Of a DNA stretch of 30,019 nucleotides, positions 15,877 to 23,074 are shown in pieces. Made by a program: the position numbers and the translations under genes. Location: positions 1 through 30,019 of the forward strand of contig DALTWG010000014.1 of NCBI GenBank assembly GCA_029987245.1, written 5' to 3'. Each line of letters starts with the position of its first letter. The first letter of the stretch is position 1. The stretch is from Methanocorpusculum sp. (GTDB lineage Archaea > Halobacteriota > Methanomicrobia > Methanomicrobiales > Methanocorpusculaceae). The notes under the pieces are model-generated. The model had not been told where the DNA came from and ran no database searches. It saw only the letters and a program-made list of their open reading frames with translations.

Positions 15877-15945
15877 TTAAACCGGGGGGTTGCGGCAAAA
15901 TTTCAGGGCGTTTTGCCAAGCGTTTTATGCTTTTACGTCTTATTA

Positions 15946-16314
15946 ATGGGTATGCAGATTTTTTGCGGTGTCGATATCATAGAAATATCCCGGTTTGATG
16001 CCGGACATCTTGCAAATCAGAAGTTTCTGGACCTCTGTTTCACAAAAGATGAGCAGGCGTACTGTTTTTCGATGAAAAATCCGGCGCTGCATTTTGCAGC
16101 GCGGTTTGCGGCAAAGGAGGCGGTGGTAAAGGCGCTGTCGGGTTTTGGCAAATCGCTTGTTTACTGCGCGATTGAGATAAAAAAAGAGGCAAACGGCCGC
16201 CCTTATGTGGTGCTGTTGTCAGATGATGAAGAACTTTGCCGGGTTAAAATAGATGTAAGCCTCAGTCATGCAGAGTCGCACGCTGCGGCGAGCGCGGTGG
16301 TGTATCTTCCTTAA
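15946..16314 (+). CDS. AcpS-type holo-[acyl-carrier-protein] synthase
   Basis: The 122-residue protein matches AcpS in length and in its two motifs. One is GVDIIEISRF with the metal-binding aspartate (Asp8 counted from the second ATG at 15952). The other is FAAKEAVVKAL with the catalytic glutamate. The C-terminal IDVSLSHAESHAAASAVV is the third family motif. It transfers phosphopantetheine from CoA to a carrier protein. The frame extends upstream to 15802, but those residues run through the promoter region and do not resemble AcpS. It converges with the DHH gene and overlaps its stop by four bases. Archaea usually lack carrier-protein fatty acid synthesis, so the partner is unclear. Confidence 0.9.
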   Translation: MGMQIFCGVDIIEISRFDAGHLANQKFLDLCFTKDEQAYCFSMKNPALHFAARFAAKEAVVKALSGFGKSLVYCAIEIKKEANGRPYVVLLSDDEELCRVKIDVSLSHAESHAAASAVVYLP

Positions 16315-17276
16315 TATTTCTTCGTCGTTTCCACGAATTTGTCCACGCGGCTGAGTTTTTTAAAGATTTTAAACTTTACCTTTTCCCACCGTGTGTAATT
16401 GAAAGAGCCTCCCGATGCATTCGGATGGCCTCCGCCGCCGAATTCCTTTGCAATCATGTGACTGATTTCCGGAACGCTTCTTATGCTGAACTTGCCGTTA
16501 TCAAAAACCAGCAGTTCAATGTCGGTGCCGAATTTCTTGCGGCTTTCTGCCGCCGCCTCGCTCGGGTAGCCGTATGCCGGCATGACGGCAATTTTATATT
16601 TGCCGTCGTCAAAGACCTGCGCGCGCTTCTGGCTTTTTTTGATGCACTTGTTCTTGGCGCGCTCGATTTTCTGATAGATTGCATCAATTTGCCCGTCGAC
16701 GATAATGCCCTGTACAAATTTGTCGCGCACCAGTTTGAGATTTTCCGCGCCCGAGGTTACGATGCCAAGGACAGCCGAGCGCGGGTCTTCATGTTTCCAT
16801 AAATCATAGTCGCAGACAACGCGCGCCATTTCCAGGGCATCGGCATTGTCCGGGGTAAATGCGCGCGCAAGGACTCCTGTTGCGCAGCGGGAATTGTCGA
16901 CAACAAGTTTTTCGACAAACGGTTCTATCAGGGCTTTTTCTTCATCAAGCCATTTATGGTGGTCAAACCACTGAATCTTCCATCCGGCGGCGTATGCTTT
17001 TTTAATCTGAGTCTCGATGCCTTTCTGGTAGCCGAGGTCGGATAAAATTAGTGTGTCGCCCTTGCCGTTACAGGAGGCAATCTGCCCCAACAGCCAGGAG
17101 AATTTGCCGACGGAGCCGAAAAAGGTCATGATGCCCTCGCCGAATTTTATCCGGCATATTGCATCGCAGCCTGCCGCGTCAAGGTCATTGTGGGTTAAGT
17201 GGACTATTTGTGTTGTCCGGTTGACGATTTTTTCCTGGAGGCGGGATTTATCACTGGGGGAATTTTTCTCAGACAC
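16311..17276 (-). CDS. DHH-family phosphoesterase
   Basis: The 321-residue protein has the DHH-domain metal motifs THNDLDAAGCDA (Asp31, Asp33), ILSDLG (Asp80) and FDHHKW (105-107). A DHHA1-type C-terminal domain follows with GGGGHPNASGG (about 280-290). This layout is that of nanoRNase, cyclic-dinucleotide phosphodiesterase or RecJ-like archaeal proteins; the exact substrate cannot be read from sequence. The start is a GTG at 17276, as no ATG precedes the first motif. AT-rich elements upstream (TAATATAATAG, ATATTTTAC) could be the promoter. It is not evidently linked in function to its neighbours. Confidence 0.88.
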   Translation of the reverse strand: MSEKNSPSDKSRLQEKIVNRTTQIVHLTHNDLDAAGCDAICRIKFGEGIMTFFGSVGKFSWLLGQIASCNGKGDTLILSDLGYQKGIETQIKKAYAAGWKIQWFDHHKWLDEEKALIEPFVEKLVVDNSRCATGVLARAFTPDNADALEMARVVCDYDLWKHEDPRSAVLGIVTSGAENLKLVRDKFVQGIIVDGQIDAIYQKIERAKNKCIKKSQKRAQVFDDGKYKIAVMPAYGYPSEAAAESRKKFGTDIELLVFDNGKFSIRSVPEISHMIAKEFGGGGHPNASGGSFNYTRWEKVKFKIFKKLSRVDKFVETTKKY

Positions 17277-17354
17277 AGTATTCTGCTATTATATTAGTTG
17301 CCGGGTAAAATATGTATTTGGATATGCGCCGAGCGCCGGATTCATTCAGAATAG

Positions 17355-17362
17355 TATAAATA
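17355..17362 (+). promoter_or_regulatory. TATA box of tRNA-Phe
   Basis: TATAAATA lies about 43-50 bases before the mature tRNA. With the usual archaeal spacing transcription should start near 17385, leaving a leader of about 20 bases that contains a small hairpin (17387-17401). Confidence 0.65.
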
Positions 17363-17404
17363 CTACGCGCACCAATATAGATATCGCAAAGTTGCACTTT
17401 GTAT

Positions 17405-17477
17405 GCCCTTATAGCTCAGTAGGGAGAGCGACAGACTGAAGATCTGTATGTCGCCGGTTCAATTCCGGCTGAGGGCA
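17405..17477 (+). tRNA. tRNA-Phe (GAA)
   Basis: A complete cloverleaf of 73 bases can be drawn. The acceptor stem GCCCTTA pairs with TGAGGGC, allowing one G-U. The D-arm contains GCTCAGTAGGGAGAGC. The anticodon stem ACAGA/TCTGT carries the loop CTGAAGA with anticodon GAA at 17438-17440. The T-arm is GCCGG-TTCAATT-CCGGC, and the discriminator is A. CCA is not encoded. No intron is seen. Confidence 0.96.
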
Positions 17478-17599
17478 TAAGGTTCTGTTTTCCCAATGCC
17501 CTGATTTAGTAGATTTCTGTATCCGGATACATACCCTCACAGCTTACCGCACCTCATTTTTCCCGCCATGATAATACAGAATATTTATTTATGTGCCTG

Positions 17600-17631
17600 C
17601 CGTATTATTAATTGTAAAAAAATACATACGG
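17600..17631. promoter_or_regulatory. candidate operator upstream of the ABC transporter operon
   Basis: CCGTAT (17600-17605) and ATACGG (17626-17631) form an inverted repeat with a 20-base AT-rich centre, ending 10 bases before the substrate-binding protein ATG. A second pair, ATAATAC (17571-17577) and GTATTAT (17602-17608), overlaps it. Widely spaced half-sites of this GTAT/ATAC kind recall nickel-regulator sites, but that is only a resemblance. Confidence 0.35.
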
Positions 17632-17641
17632 GGTTTTGCTC

Positions 17642-18808
17642 ATGAAACATACCGCACGATACAAAATACTCATCTCAGGCATACTCCTTTCCGTTTTTCT
17701 TGCAGTCATTGCAAGCGCCGGCTGCGTTTCAACGCAGGGCGCGCAGGACGCGCCAAACGGCGACACAGTCACCATACAGGATGTATTTGGACGCACCTTG
17801 CAGATACCTGCACATCCGCAAAACATTGCAACAGCCGGAACCGCCAGCGCACGCTTTTTAACCTATCTTGATGCCGCCGATACAATCACCTCGGTAGACT
17901 TCGGCGAAACACGCCCCCAGCGCCTTACCTACGACCCGAGACCCTTTGCCCTTGCCAACCGCAATTTTACCACGCTTCCGGCGGTTACCACCGAAACCGG
18001 TGCGGTAAACCCCGAAGTGCTCCTGTCCTTAAACCCCGACCTTCTGGTATTGAGCACGGAATCTGCCGCCGGAATCGCCGAAGCGGATAAAATCACCGAA
18101 AAAACCGGCATCCCCGTTGTCCTGATTGACGAAACAGCCAATCTTGGCGCGCACCGCTCTTTGTTCGATGCAAACATCCACCTGCTTGCAAAGATACTCG
18201 GCAAAGAAGACCGCGCAAAAGAACTGCTTGGATATATCGACGATACGCTTGCAGACCTTGCCGCCCGCACAAAAGACGTTCCTGCATCAGAGATTCCTTC
18301 TGTTTACATCGGAGGCGTTGCCTATTCCGGTGCGCACGGCCTTACCTATACCGAGCCCAACTACCCGCCGTTTGCCTATCTTGGCATAGACAATATTGCA
18401 AAAACCAGTGACAAAACAACTACGCTTGCCGTAGAGATATCCAAAGAAAAACTCCTCGAATGGGACCCGGATGTAATTTTTATCGACGCGGCAACGCTTC
18501 GCTGCTTTGCGGACAAAAACGCATTCGAATCGCTGAAAGGAGACGACCTGTACAGCGGACTTAAAGCCGTGAAAAACAATGCTGTCTATGTTACGATTCC
18601 TTACATCTGGAGCGGCATCAATCATGAGTCATCCCTTGCAAACGCCTATTTCATCGGCTATGTCCTGTTCCCGAAGCAGTTTGCCGACATTGACCCGGTG
18701 AAAAAAGCCGATGAAATCTATCAGCAGTTCGTTTCCAAACCGGTGTTTGGCGAACTGAACAGTTTCCTGAACAACCTTGGATTTACCCGGTATAATCTGA
18801 AACAATGA
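17642..18808 (+). CDS. FecB/BtuF-like substrate-binding lipoprotein
   Basis: The 388-residue protein starts with a lipoprotein signal (lipobox ASAGC, Cys28), so it should be anchored outside the membrane. A class III periplasmic-binding fold follows: VTIQDVFGRTLQIPAHPQNI, then PEVLLSLNPDLLVL, GIPVVLIDET, a long central helix region and a C-terminal lobe with WSGINHESSLANAYFIGYVLFPKQF. Such proteins deliver iron-siderophores, heme, cobalamin or other metal chelates to FecCD-type importers, and the permease and ATPase follow in the same operon. The ligand cannot be read from sequence. The ATG at 17642 was chosen over a TTG at 17636. It overlaps the methyltransferase gene by ATGA. Confidence 0.9.
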   Translation: MKHTARYKILISGILLSVFLAVIASAGCVSTQGAQDAPNGDTVTIQDVFGRTLQIPAHPQNIATAGTASARFLTYLDAADTITSVDFGETRPQRLTYDPRPFALANRNFTTLPAVTTETGAVNPEVLLSLNPDLLVLSTESAAGIAEADKITEKTGIPVVLIDETANLGAHRSLFDANIHLLAKILGKEDRAKELLGYIDDTLADLAARTKDVPASEIPSVYIGGVAYSGAHGLTYTEPNYPPFAYLGIDNIAKTSDKTTTLAVEISKEKLLEWDPDVIFIDAATLRCFADKNAFESLKGDDLYSGLKAVKNNAVYVTIPYIWSGINHESSLANAYFIGYVLFPKQFADIDPVKKADEIYQQFVSKPVFGELNSFLNNLGFTRYNLKQ

Positions 18809-19638
18809 ACAAAGCAGACAGAGAATGGAAAAAGCGCTATTCACTTACCCGCAGCTGCGCCGGAGTACCGACCAGCGCCGAGGTTTTTTCGCATAAGGAA
18901 ACCGCAGATAAAATGCTTTCCGTTCTCTGCCGCAGCAAACATCACCGCTCCAAAGACCAGCTTGCATCGCTTCATTTTGCAAAAGGAAGCTCGGTTCTTG
19001 ATATCGGTGCAGGACCGGGCACTCTGGCCGTGCCCCTTGCGGGGCAGGGCCATGAGGTAACCGTTGTCGAGCCCTCGAATGTGATGCTTGATGCAATGAA
19101 GGTCTATCAGCAATTCTGCGGCGTTGAAGCGGAGATTCCTGTTATCTGCGAAACACTGGAAAATGTAGAGACCAAAGCGTGCGCAAAATACGATTATGTA
19201 CTCTCCTCTTTTTCCATGGATGTGCCCGACCTTCTAAAATCCCTGCTCAAAATGAACGCCCTTTGCAGAAAACAGGTCCATATTTTCTGGTTCTGGAAAA
19301 ATCCCTTCTGGTCGCAGATGGAAGAGGATTTATGGAGCGTAATCCACCCCGAAGAAGCGGTTGCGCACGGAACCGGAGACCTTATTCTCCAATGCCTGCG
19401 CGAAGAAAAGATTGCAGCCCGGCACGAACTCTTTCCCCTGCCGGGAAACACGGTGTTTCATACCATCGAAGAGGCTGTTTTGAAATACCGCCCGCGCCTT
19501 GGGATAACAAAGCCGGAGCATGAACATCTTCTTAAAAGTTACCTTGCAAGCCGTCTTATCCGGGATGCGCAGGGATTTTATCGGGTTCCCGATACCGGCG
19601 GCTATGCACATATCTGGTGGGATGCGGTGAAGATATGA
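18805..19638 (+). CDS. class I SAM-dependent methyltransferase
   Basis: The 277-residue protein has the SAM-binding motif I VLDIGAGPGTLAVPLA (about 69-84), followed by VTVVEPSNVMLDAM, where the acidic residue binds the ribose. Before it lies a region rich in charged residues (SKHHRSKDQLASLHFAKGSS). The gene sits inside the transporter operon, with four-base overlaps on both sides, so its product should act on the transported compound or on something made from it. Three cysteines (Cys105, Cys114, Cys124 by rough count) lie after the SAM domain core. The substrate is unknown. Confidence 0.87.
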   Translation: MNKADREWKKRYSLTRSCAGVPTSAEVFSHKETADKMLSVLCRSKHHRSKDQLASLHFAKGSSVLDIGAGPGTLAVPLAGQGHEVTVVEPSNVMLDAMKVYQQFCGVEAEIPVICETLENVETKACAKYDYVLSSFSMDVPDLLKSLLKMNALCRKQVHIFWFWKNPFWSQMEEDLWSVIHPEEAVAHGTGDLILQCLREEKIAARHELFPLPGNTVFHTIEEAVLKYRPRLGITKPEHEHLLKSYLASRLIRDAQGFYRVPDTGGYAHIWWDAVKI

Positions 19639-20717
19639 AAGAGAGTCAGCAAATGCAAAATACTTTGGACTCCCGGTACAAAAAGTATACCGGCAGAAAA
19701 AAGGCGCTCATTCTCGGCGGCATTGTCGCACTCGTTGTCGTGTTCCTTCTTTCCATCTCTGTCGGAGCGGTTTTTATCCCGCTTCCGGACGTTTTAGCCA
19801 CCATTTTCAGCGGTCCGGGCGGCGGCGGAATGTATGATAAAATCCTCTGGAATATTCGCATTCCCCAGGCGCTTACGGCGATTGCGGCAGGAATCGGTCT
19901 TGCGGCGGCAGGTGTTGCCATGCAGTCGGTTCTGCGCAATCCGCTTGCATCGCCGTTTACGCTTGGATTATCCAATGCCGCCGCCTTCGGCGCCGCCGTG
20001 GGCATTCTGATTTTCGGCGCGGGCGCTACCGGAAGCAGCATTGCAAACGCTGTTACGGTAAACAACCCTTACCTTACCACTATATGCGCTTTTGTCTTTT
20101 CGATGCTAACCGCCGGCGTTATTCTACTCATTGCAAAAATCCGCTCGGCAAGCCCCGAAACCATGATTTTAGCCGGCGTTGCGGTGAGTTCTTTATTTTC
20201 CGCCGGGCTGATGGCAATTCAGTATTTCGTAGACGACACACGGCTTGCATCCATAGTCTACTGGCAGTTCGGCGACGCAGGGCGCGCCGACTGGCTGGAA
20301 CTCGGCATAATCGCCGCGGTTGTTGCGGTATGCACCATTTACTTTATCTGGAAGCGCTGGGATTATAATGCCGTCGATGCCGGCGAGGAAACCGCACAGG
20401 GCCTTGGCGTCAATGTCAGCCGGACCAGAATTGCAGGCATGATTGCAGCATCGCTCATCAGCGCGACGATTGTGGCATTTCTCGGCATAATAGGCTTTGT
20501 CGGGCTGGTGTGCCCCCACATGATGCGAAGAATTGTCGGCGACGACCACCGGTTTTTAATCCCGGCAACTGTTGTCTGCGGCGCGCTTCTGCTTCTTTTG
20601 GCCGATACCGTTGCGCGGGTGATTATTGCGCCTGAAGTCCTGCCGGTTGCCGTTTTAACGTCATTTTTAGGTGCCCCGGTCTTTATTTATCTGATTATCA
20701 AGCGGAGGAGAGCATGA
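19635..20717 (+). CDS. FecCD/BtuC-type ABC transporter permease
   Basis: The 360-residue protein has about ten membrane helices. It carries the FecCD-family signature after helix 2, GVAMQSVLRNPLASPFTLGL, and the C-terminal coupling region GFVGLVCPHMMRRIVGDDHR, which contacts the ATPase. It would form the membrane channel as a homodimer. The chosen ATG at 19635 has GGTGA six bases upstream and overlaps the methyltransferase stop by ATGA; a GTG at 19617 is possible but lies inside that gene. The product imports iron-chelate, heme, corrinoid or another metal complex. Confidence 0.93.
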   Translation: MKESQQMQNTLDSRYKKYTGRKKALILGGIVALVVVFLLSISVGAVFIPLPDVLATIFSGPGGGGMYDKILWNIRIPQALTAIAAGIGLAAAGVAMQSVLRNPLASPFTLGLSNAAAFGAAVGILIFGAGATGSSIANAVTVNNPYLTTICAFVFSMLTAGVILLIAKIRSASPETMILAGVAVSSLFSAGLMAIQYFVDDTRLASIVYWQFGDAGRADWLELGIIAAVVAVCTIYFIWKRWDYNAVDAGEETAQGLGVNVSRTRIAGMIAASLISATIVAFLGIIGFVGLVCPHMMRRIVGDDHRFLIPATVVCGALLLLLADTVARVIIAPEVLPVAVLTSFLGAPVFIYLIIKRRRA

Positions 20718-21601
20718 CAGGAGAGCATCAAAAGGATGGGGAACTGCACGAGCATATGCATTACCATCAGGAGGGTTTTTCCCATTCGCATCCGCATTCC
20801 CATGAACACGGGCACGAGCATCACGGAGAGGAGGTTCCCCGCGCGGTGCTTGCAATCAGCGGGGTGAGTTTTTCCTACCGGTCGGCAAAGGTGCTGGATA
20901 CCATTAATCTGAGCGTGGGGCCGGGCGAGATTCTTGCCATTCTCGGGCCCAACGGGGTGGGAAAGTCCACGCTTCTCAAGTGCATCAACCGGATTTTAAA
21001 GCCGGAAACCGGCTCAGTAGTCCTGGCAGGATACAAGGACCTTGCAAAGATGCCGGGACAGGAGATTGCAAAGCATATCGGTTACGTGGCGCAACGGTGC
21101 GAGTCTTCGCGCATGACAGTGTTTGATTCGGTGCTTCTTGGAAGGCGACCGCATATTTCCTGGAAACTGCAGGAGTCTGATTATGCAATAGTTTCGGATG
21201 CGCTGGAAAAATTCGGTCTGGCTGACATGCAGCTGCGCTATATCGATGAGCTTTCCGGCGGGGAACTGCAAAGAGTCTGTGTCTGCCGGGCGATTGTGCA
21301 GGAGCCTTCGGTTCTTTTGCTGGATGAGCCGACGAGTGCCTTGGACTTAGCGCGCCAGATTGAGATTTTACAGCTTATCCGCCATATTGCCGACCGGCAT
21401 ACGTGTACCGCGGTTCTCACCATGCATGATTTAAATCTGGCTCTGCGCTTTGCAGATGTCTTTGTGTTTATGTCGGGGGGCAAAATCTATGAGGTATGCG
21501 ATAAATCCGGGGTAACGGCGGAGTTAATCGAGGCGGTCTACGGGATTGCGGTTGAGGTGGTTTATCATAACGGGATTCCGCTGGTTGTGCCGAAGATGTG
21601 A
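20714..21601 (+). CDS. FecE/BtuD-like ABC ATPase with His-rich N-terminus
   Basis: The 295-residue ATPase has Walker A GPNGVGKST (about 80-88), a Q-loop region, the signature LSGGE, Walker B VLLLDEP and the switch histidine in LTMHDLN. Before the domain, residues 1-37 contain 13 histidines (EHMHYHQ, then HSHPHSHEHGHEHH). Ordinary FecE-type ATPases lack such a tail. Histidine clusters like this bind nickel, zinc or cobalt in metallochaperones such as HypB and UreE, so the tail may store or sense a metal delivered by this transporter. The gene closes the four-gene operon and overlaps the permease by ATGA. Confidence 0.93.
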   Translation: MTGEHQKDGELHEHMHYHQEGFSHSHPHSHEHGHEHHGEEVPRAVLAISGVSFSYRSAKVLDTINLSVGPGEILAILGPNGVGKSTLLKCINRILKPETGSVVLAGYKDLAKMPGQEIAKHIGYVAQRCESSRMTVFDSVLLGRRPHISWKLQESDYAIVSDALEKFGLADMQLRYIDELSGGELQRVCVCRAIVQEPSVLLLDEPTSALDLARQIEILQLIRHIADRHTCTAVLTMHDLNLALRFADVFVFMSGGKIYEVCDKSGVTAELIEAVYGIAVEVVYHNGIPLVVPKM

Positions 21602-21627
21602 GGGAAAAACAAACCAGAAACAGAAAG

Positions 21628-21656
21628 TAAAAAAGAAAAAAGGAGTGATTTACTCC
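21628..21656 (-). terminator. hairpin plus T-tract terminator of the mbh operon
   Basis: On the minus strand a GGAGT-AAATC-ACTCC hairpin (21642-21656) spans the mbhN stop codon. It is followed directly by CCTTTTTTCTTTTTTAC. The hairpin with its T-rich tract is a good transcription terminator for the long operon. Confidence 0.6.
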
Positions 21657-22072
21657 ACAATCTGCGAATCCGCAAACCTGTCCTCAGCCGCAAGCAGAAA
21701 CTCATCGCTCTGCGATAACGCATGCTTTGCACAGATATCAATGCACTGTCCGCAGAAAATGCAGTTGCCCACATAAATCCGGATACGCTTCTGCGGCTTT
21801 TCGCCTTCGGCTGCCGGATGCACCACCGGCTCGATTGCATGCGAGGGGCAGACTTTCTGACACAGTCCGCAGCCGTTGCAGACCGCCCGGTCATACAAAA
21901 GCTTGCCGCGCTGGCCTTTGGGCGACTCCACCGGCGCTGTAATTTCCGCTCTTCCCTCGGCGACATCGCCAAGGAATCCGGTAATCGTTTTCGGCAGATA
22001 TTTTGCCGGGAACTGATTGGTAACCGGCTTTTTAAACGCCTGTGCAATAACCTCTAAAAACATCGGAAGCAT
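21650..22072 (-). CDS. mbhN: Mbh subunit N, 2x[4Fe-4S] ferredoxin-like (NuoI/EchF homologue)
   Basis: The 140-residue protein binds two [4Fe-4S] clusters through Cys65, 68, 71, 75 (CNGCGLCQKVCP) and Cys104, 107, 110, 114 (CIFCGQCIDIC). It carries electrons between the proximal cluster of MbhJ and soluble ferredoxin at the cytoplasmic face. It begins directly after the mbhM stop and is the last gene of the operon. A terminator lies over its own stop codon. The clusters and the gene order match the Pyrococcus furiosus Mbh operon. Confidence 0.92.
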   Translation of the reverse strand: MLPMFLEVIAQAFKKPVTNQFPAKYLPKTITGFLGDVAEGRAEITAPVESPKGQRGKLLYDRAVCNGCGLCQKVCPSHAIEPVVHPAAEGEKPQKRIRIYVGNCIFCGQCIDICAKHALSQSDEFLLAAEDRFADSQIVE

Positions 22073-23074
22073 TTAGAGCACCCCCATGAGATACGCATCC
22101 AAAAGGAACAAAAGCAGCGCTGCAAGCGCCAGGCCGCCGAAAATGAACCAGTAGAGTTTTACCACCTGCGTGATTCTGAAGCGGGCCATCGCTGTTCTGA
22201 TAAGCGTTACCGAAATAACCATAACCACAATCACCTTTACAATAAAGAAGATGATATCAACGAGCACCGCAAGCGCACCGGAAAGACCGAATACAGGCGA
22301 CAGATTCCACGGAAGAAGCAGCGCCACGCCGAAGGCAAGAATTGCAACCGTTTTTACCGCCTGCGCAAGCGAAAACATGCCGAGGTTTCTGCCTGAATAC
22401 TCCACTAAAATACCGCCGGCAAGTTCCGTTTCCGCTTCCGGCGCATCAAACGGAACCTTGGACAGTTCTCCGGGTGTAATCCAGGCAAAAAGGAGTAAAA
22501 GCACCACAATGCCTGCAATGCCCGCAGGTCCAACGACATCCCAGATACCGGTTTCCATTAAAGAAACCATGCTGAAAGGCTCCGCGACGCCGGCGACTGA
22601 AAGCCGCCAGGCGAGTAAGATAACGACCGCGGCGAGCGGCAGCTCATAGGCAATCATCGAGACCATTTCACGTTGGGCGCCGACCGCTGCGTACGGCGAG
22701 CCCGAGGCAAAACCGCCGATTACGAGGCACAGCGACGGAATAATGAGCAGATAGAGCACTAATATCATGTCGCCCGCCTCCCCGAGCACCGGCGCAAGCG
22801 AGCCAAACGGCAGATAAAGCAGAATGGCGATAGCCGATGCAAGCGCCAAAACCGGCATCAGATTAAAGAGCCAGGATACCGCGGCTTTCGGCACAACATT
22901 CTGTTTGCCGAAGAGTTTTACTATGTCAACAAACGGCTGCGTCAGATGCGGGCCGATTCTTGCCTGCATGTGCGCGCAGATTTTGCGGTCAAGACCTGCA
23001 AGCCACAGCCCGAAGACAAGGGCGCACAGACCGAGAGCCACTGTGCCGCCCACGGCGCCTAAAATCTCATTCAT
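22073..23074 (-). CDS. mbhM: Mbh subunit M, NuoH/EchB-like membrane anchor
   Basis: The 333-residue membrane protein has about eight helices. It carries the conserved cytoplasmic loop of the NuoH family, PFDAPEAETELAGGILVEYSGRN, with its buried acidic residues. The upstream loop GRKICAHMQARIGP-like region reads DRKICAHMQARIGPHLTQPF, also typical. It anchors the hydrogenase module and transmits conformational or proton coupling to the antiporter module. It has GGAGGA upstream and overlaps the mbhL stop by four bases. Confidence 0.93.
   Translation of the reverse strand: MNEILGAVGGTVALGLCALVFGLWLAGLDRKICAHMQARIGPHLTQPFVDIVKLFGKQNVVPKAAVSWLFNLMPVLALASAIAILLYLPFGSLAPVLGEAGDMILVLYLLIIPSLCLVIGGFASGSPYAAVGAQREMVSMIAYELPLAAVVILLAWRLSVAGVAEPFSMVSLMETGIWDVVGPAGIAGIVVLLLLFAWITPGELSKVPFDAPEAETELAGGILVEYSGRNLGMFSLAQAVKTVAILAFGVALLLPWNLSPVFGLSGALAVLVDIIFFIVKVIVVMVISVTLIRTAMARFRITQVVKLYWFIFGGLALAALLLFLLDAYLMGVL

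Noticed and set aside
15802..15945. Upstream extension of the AcpS frame
   Set aside because: It overlaps the rubredoxin start and both promoters on the other strand, and does not resemble AcpS; the ATG at 15946 places Asp8 as in the family.
17405..17477. tRNA-Phe as an integration site for the importer operon
   Set aside because: I found no repeat of the tRNA 3' end downstream and no integrase in the window.
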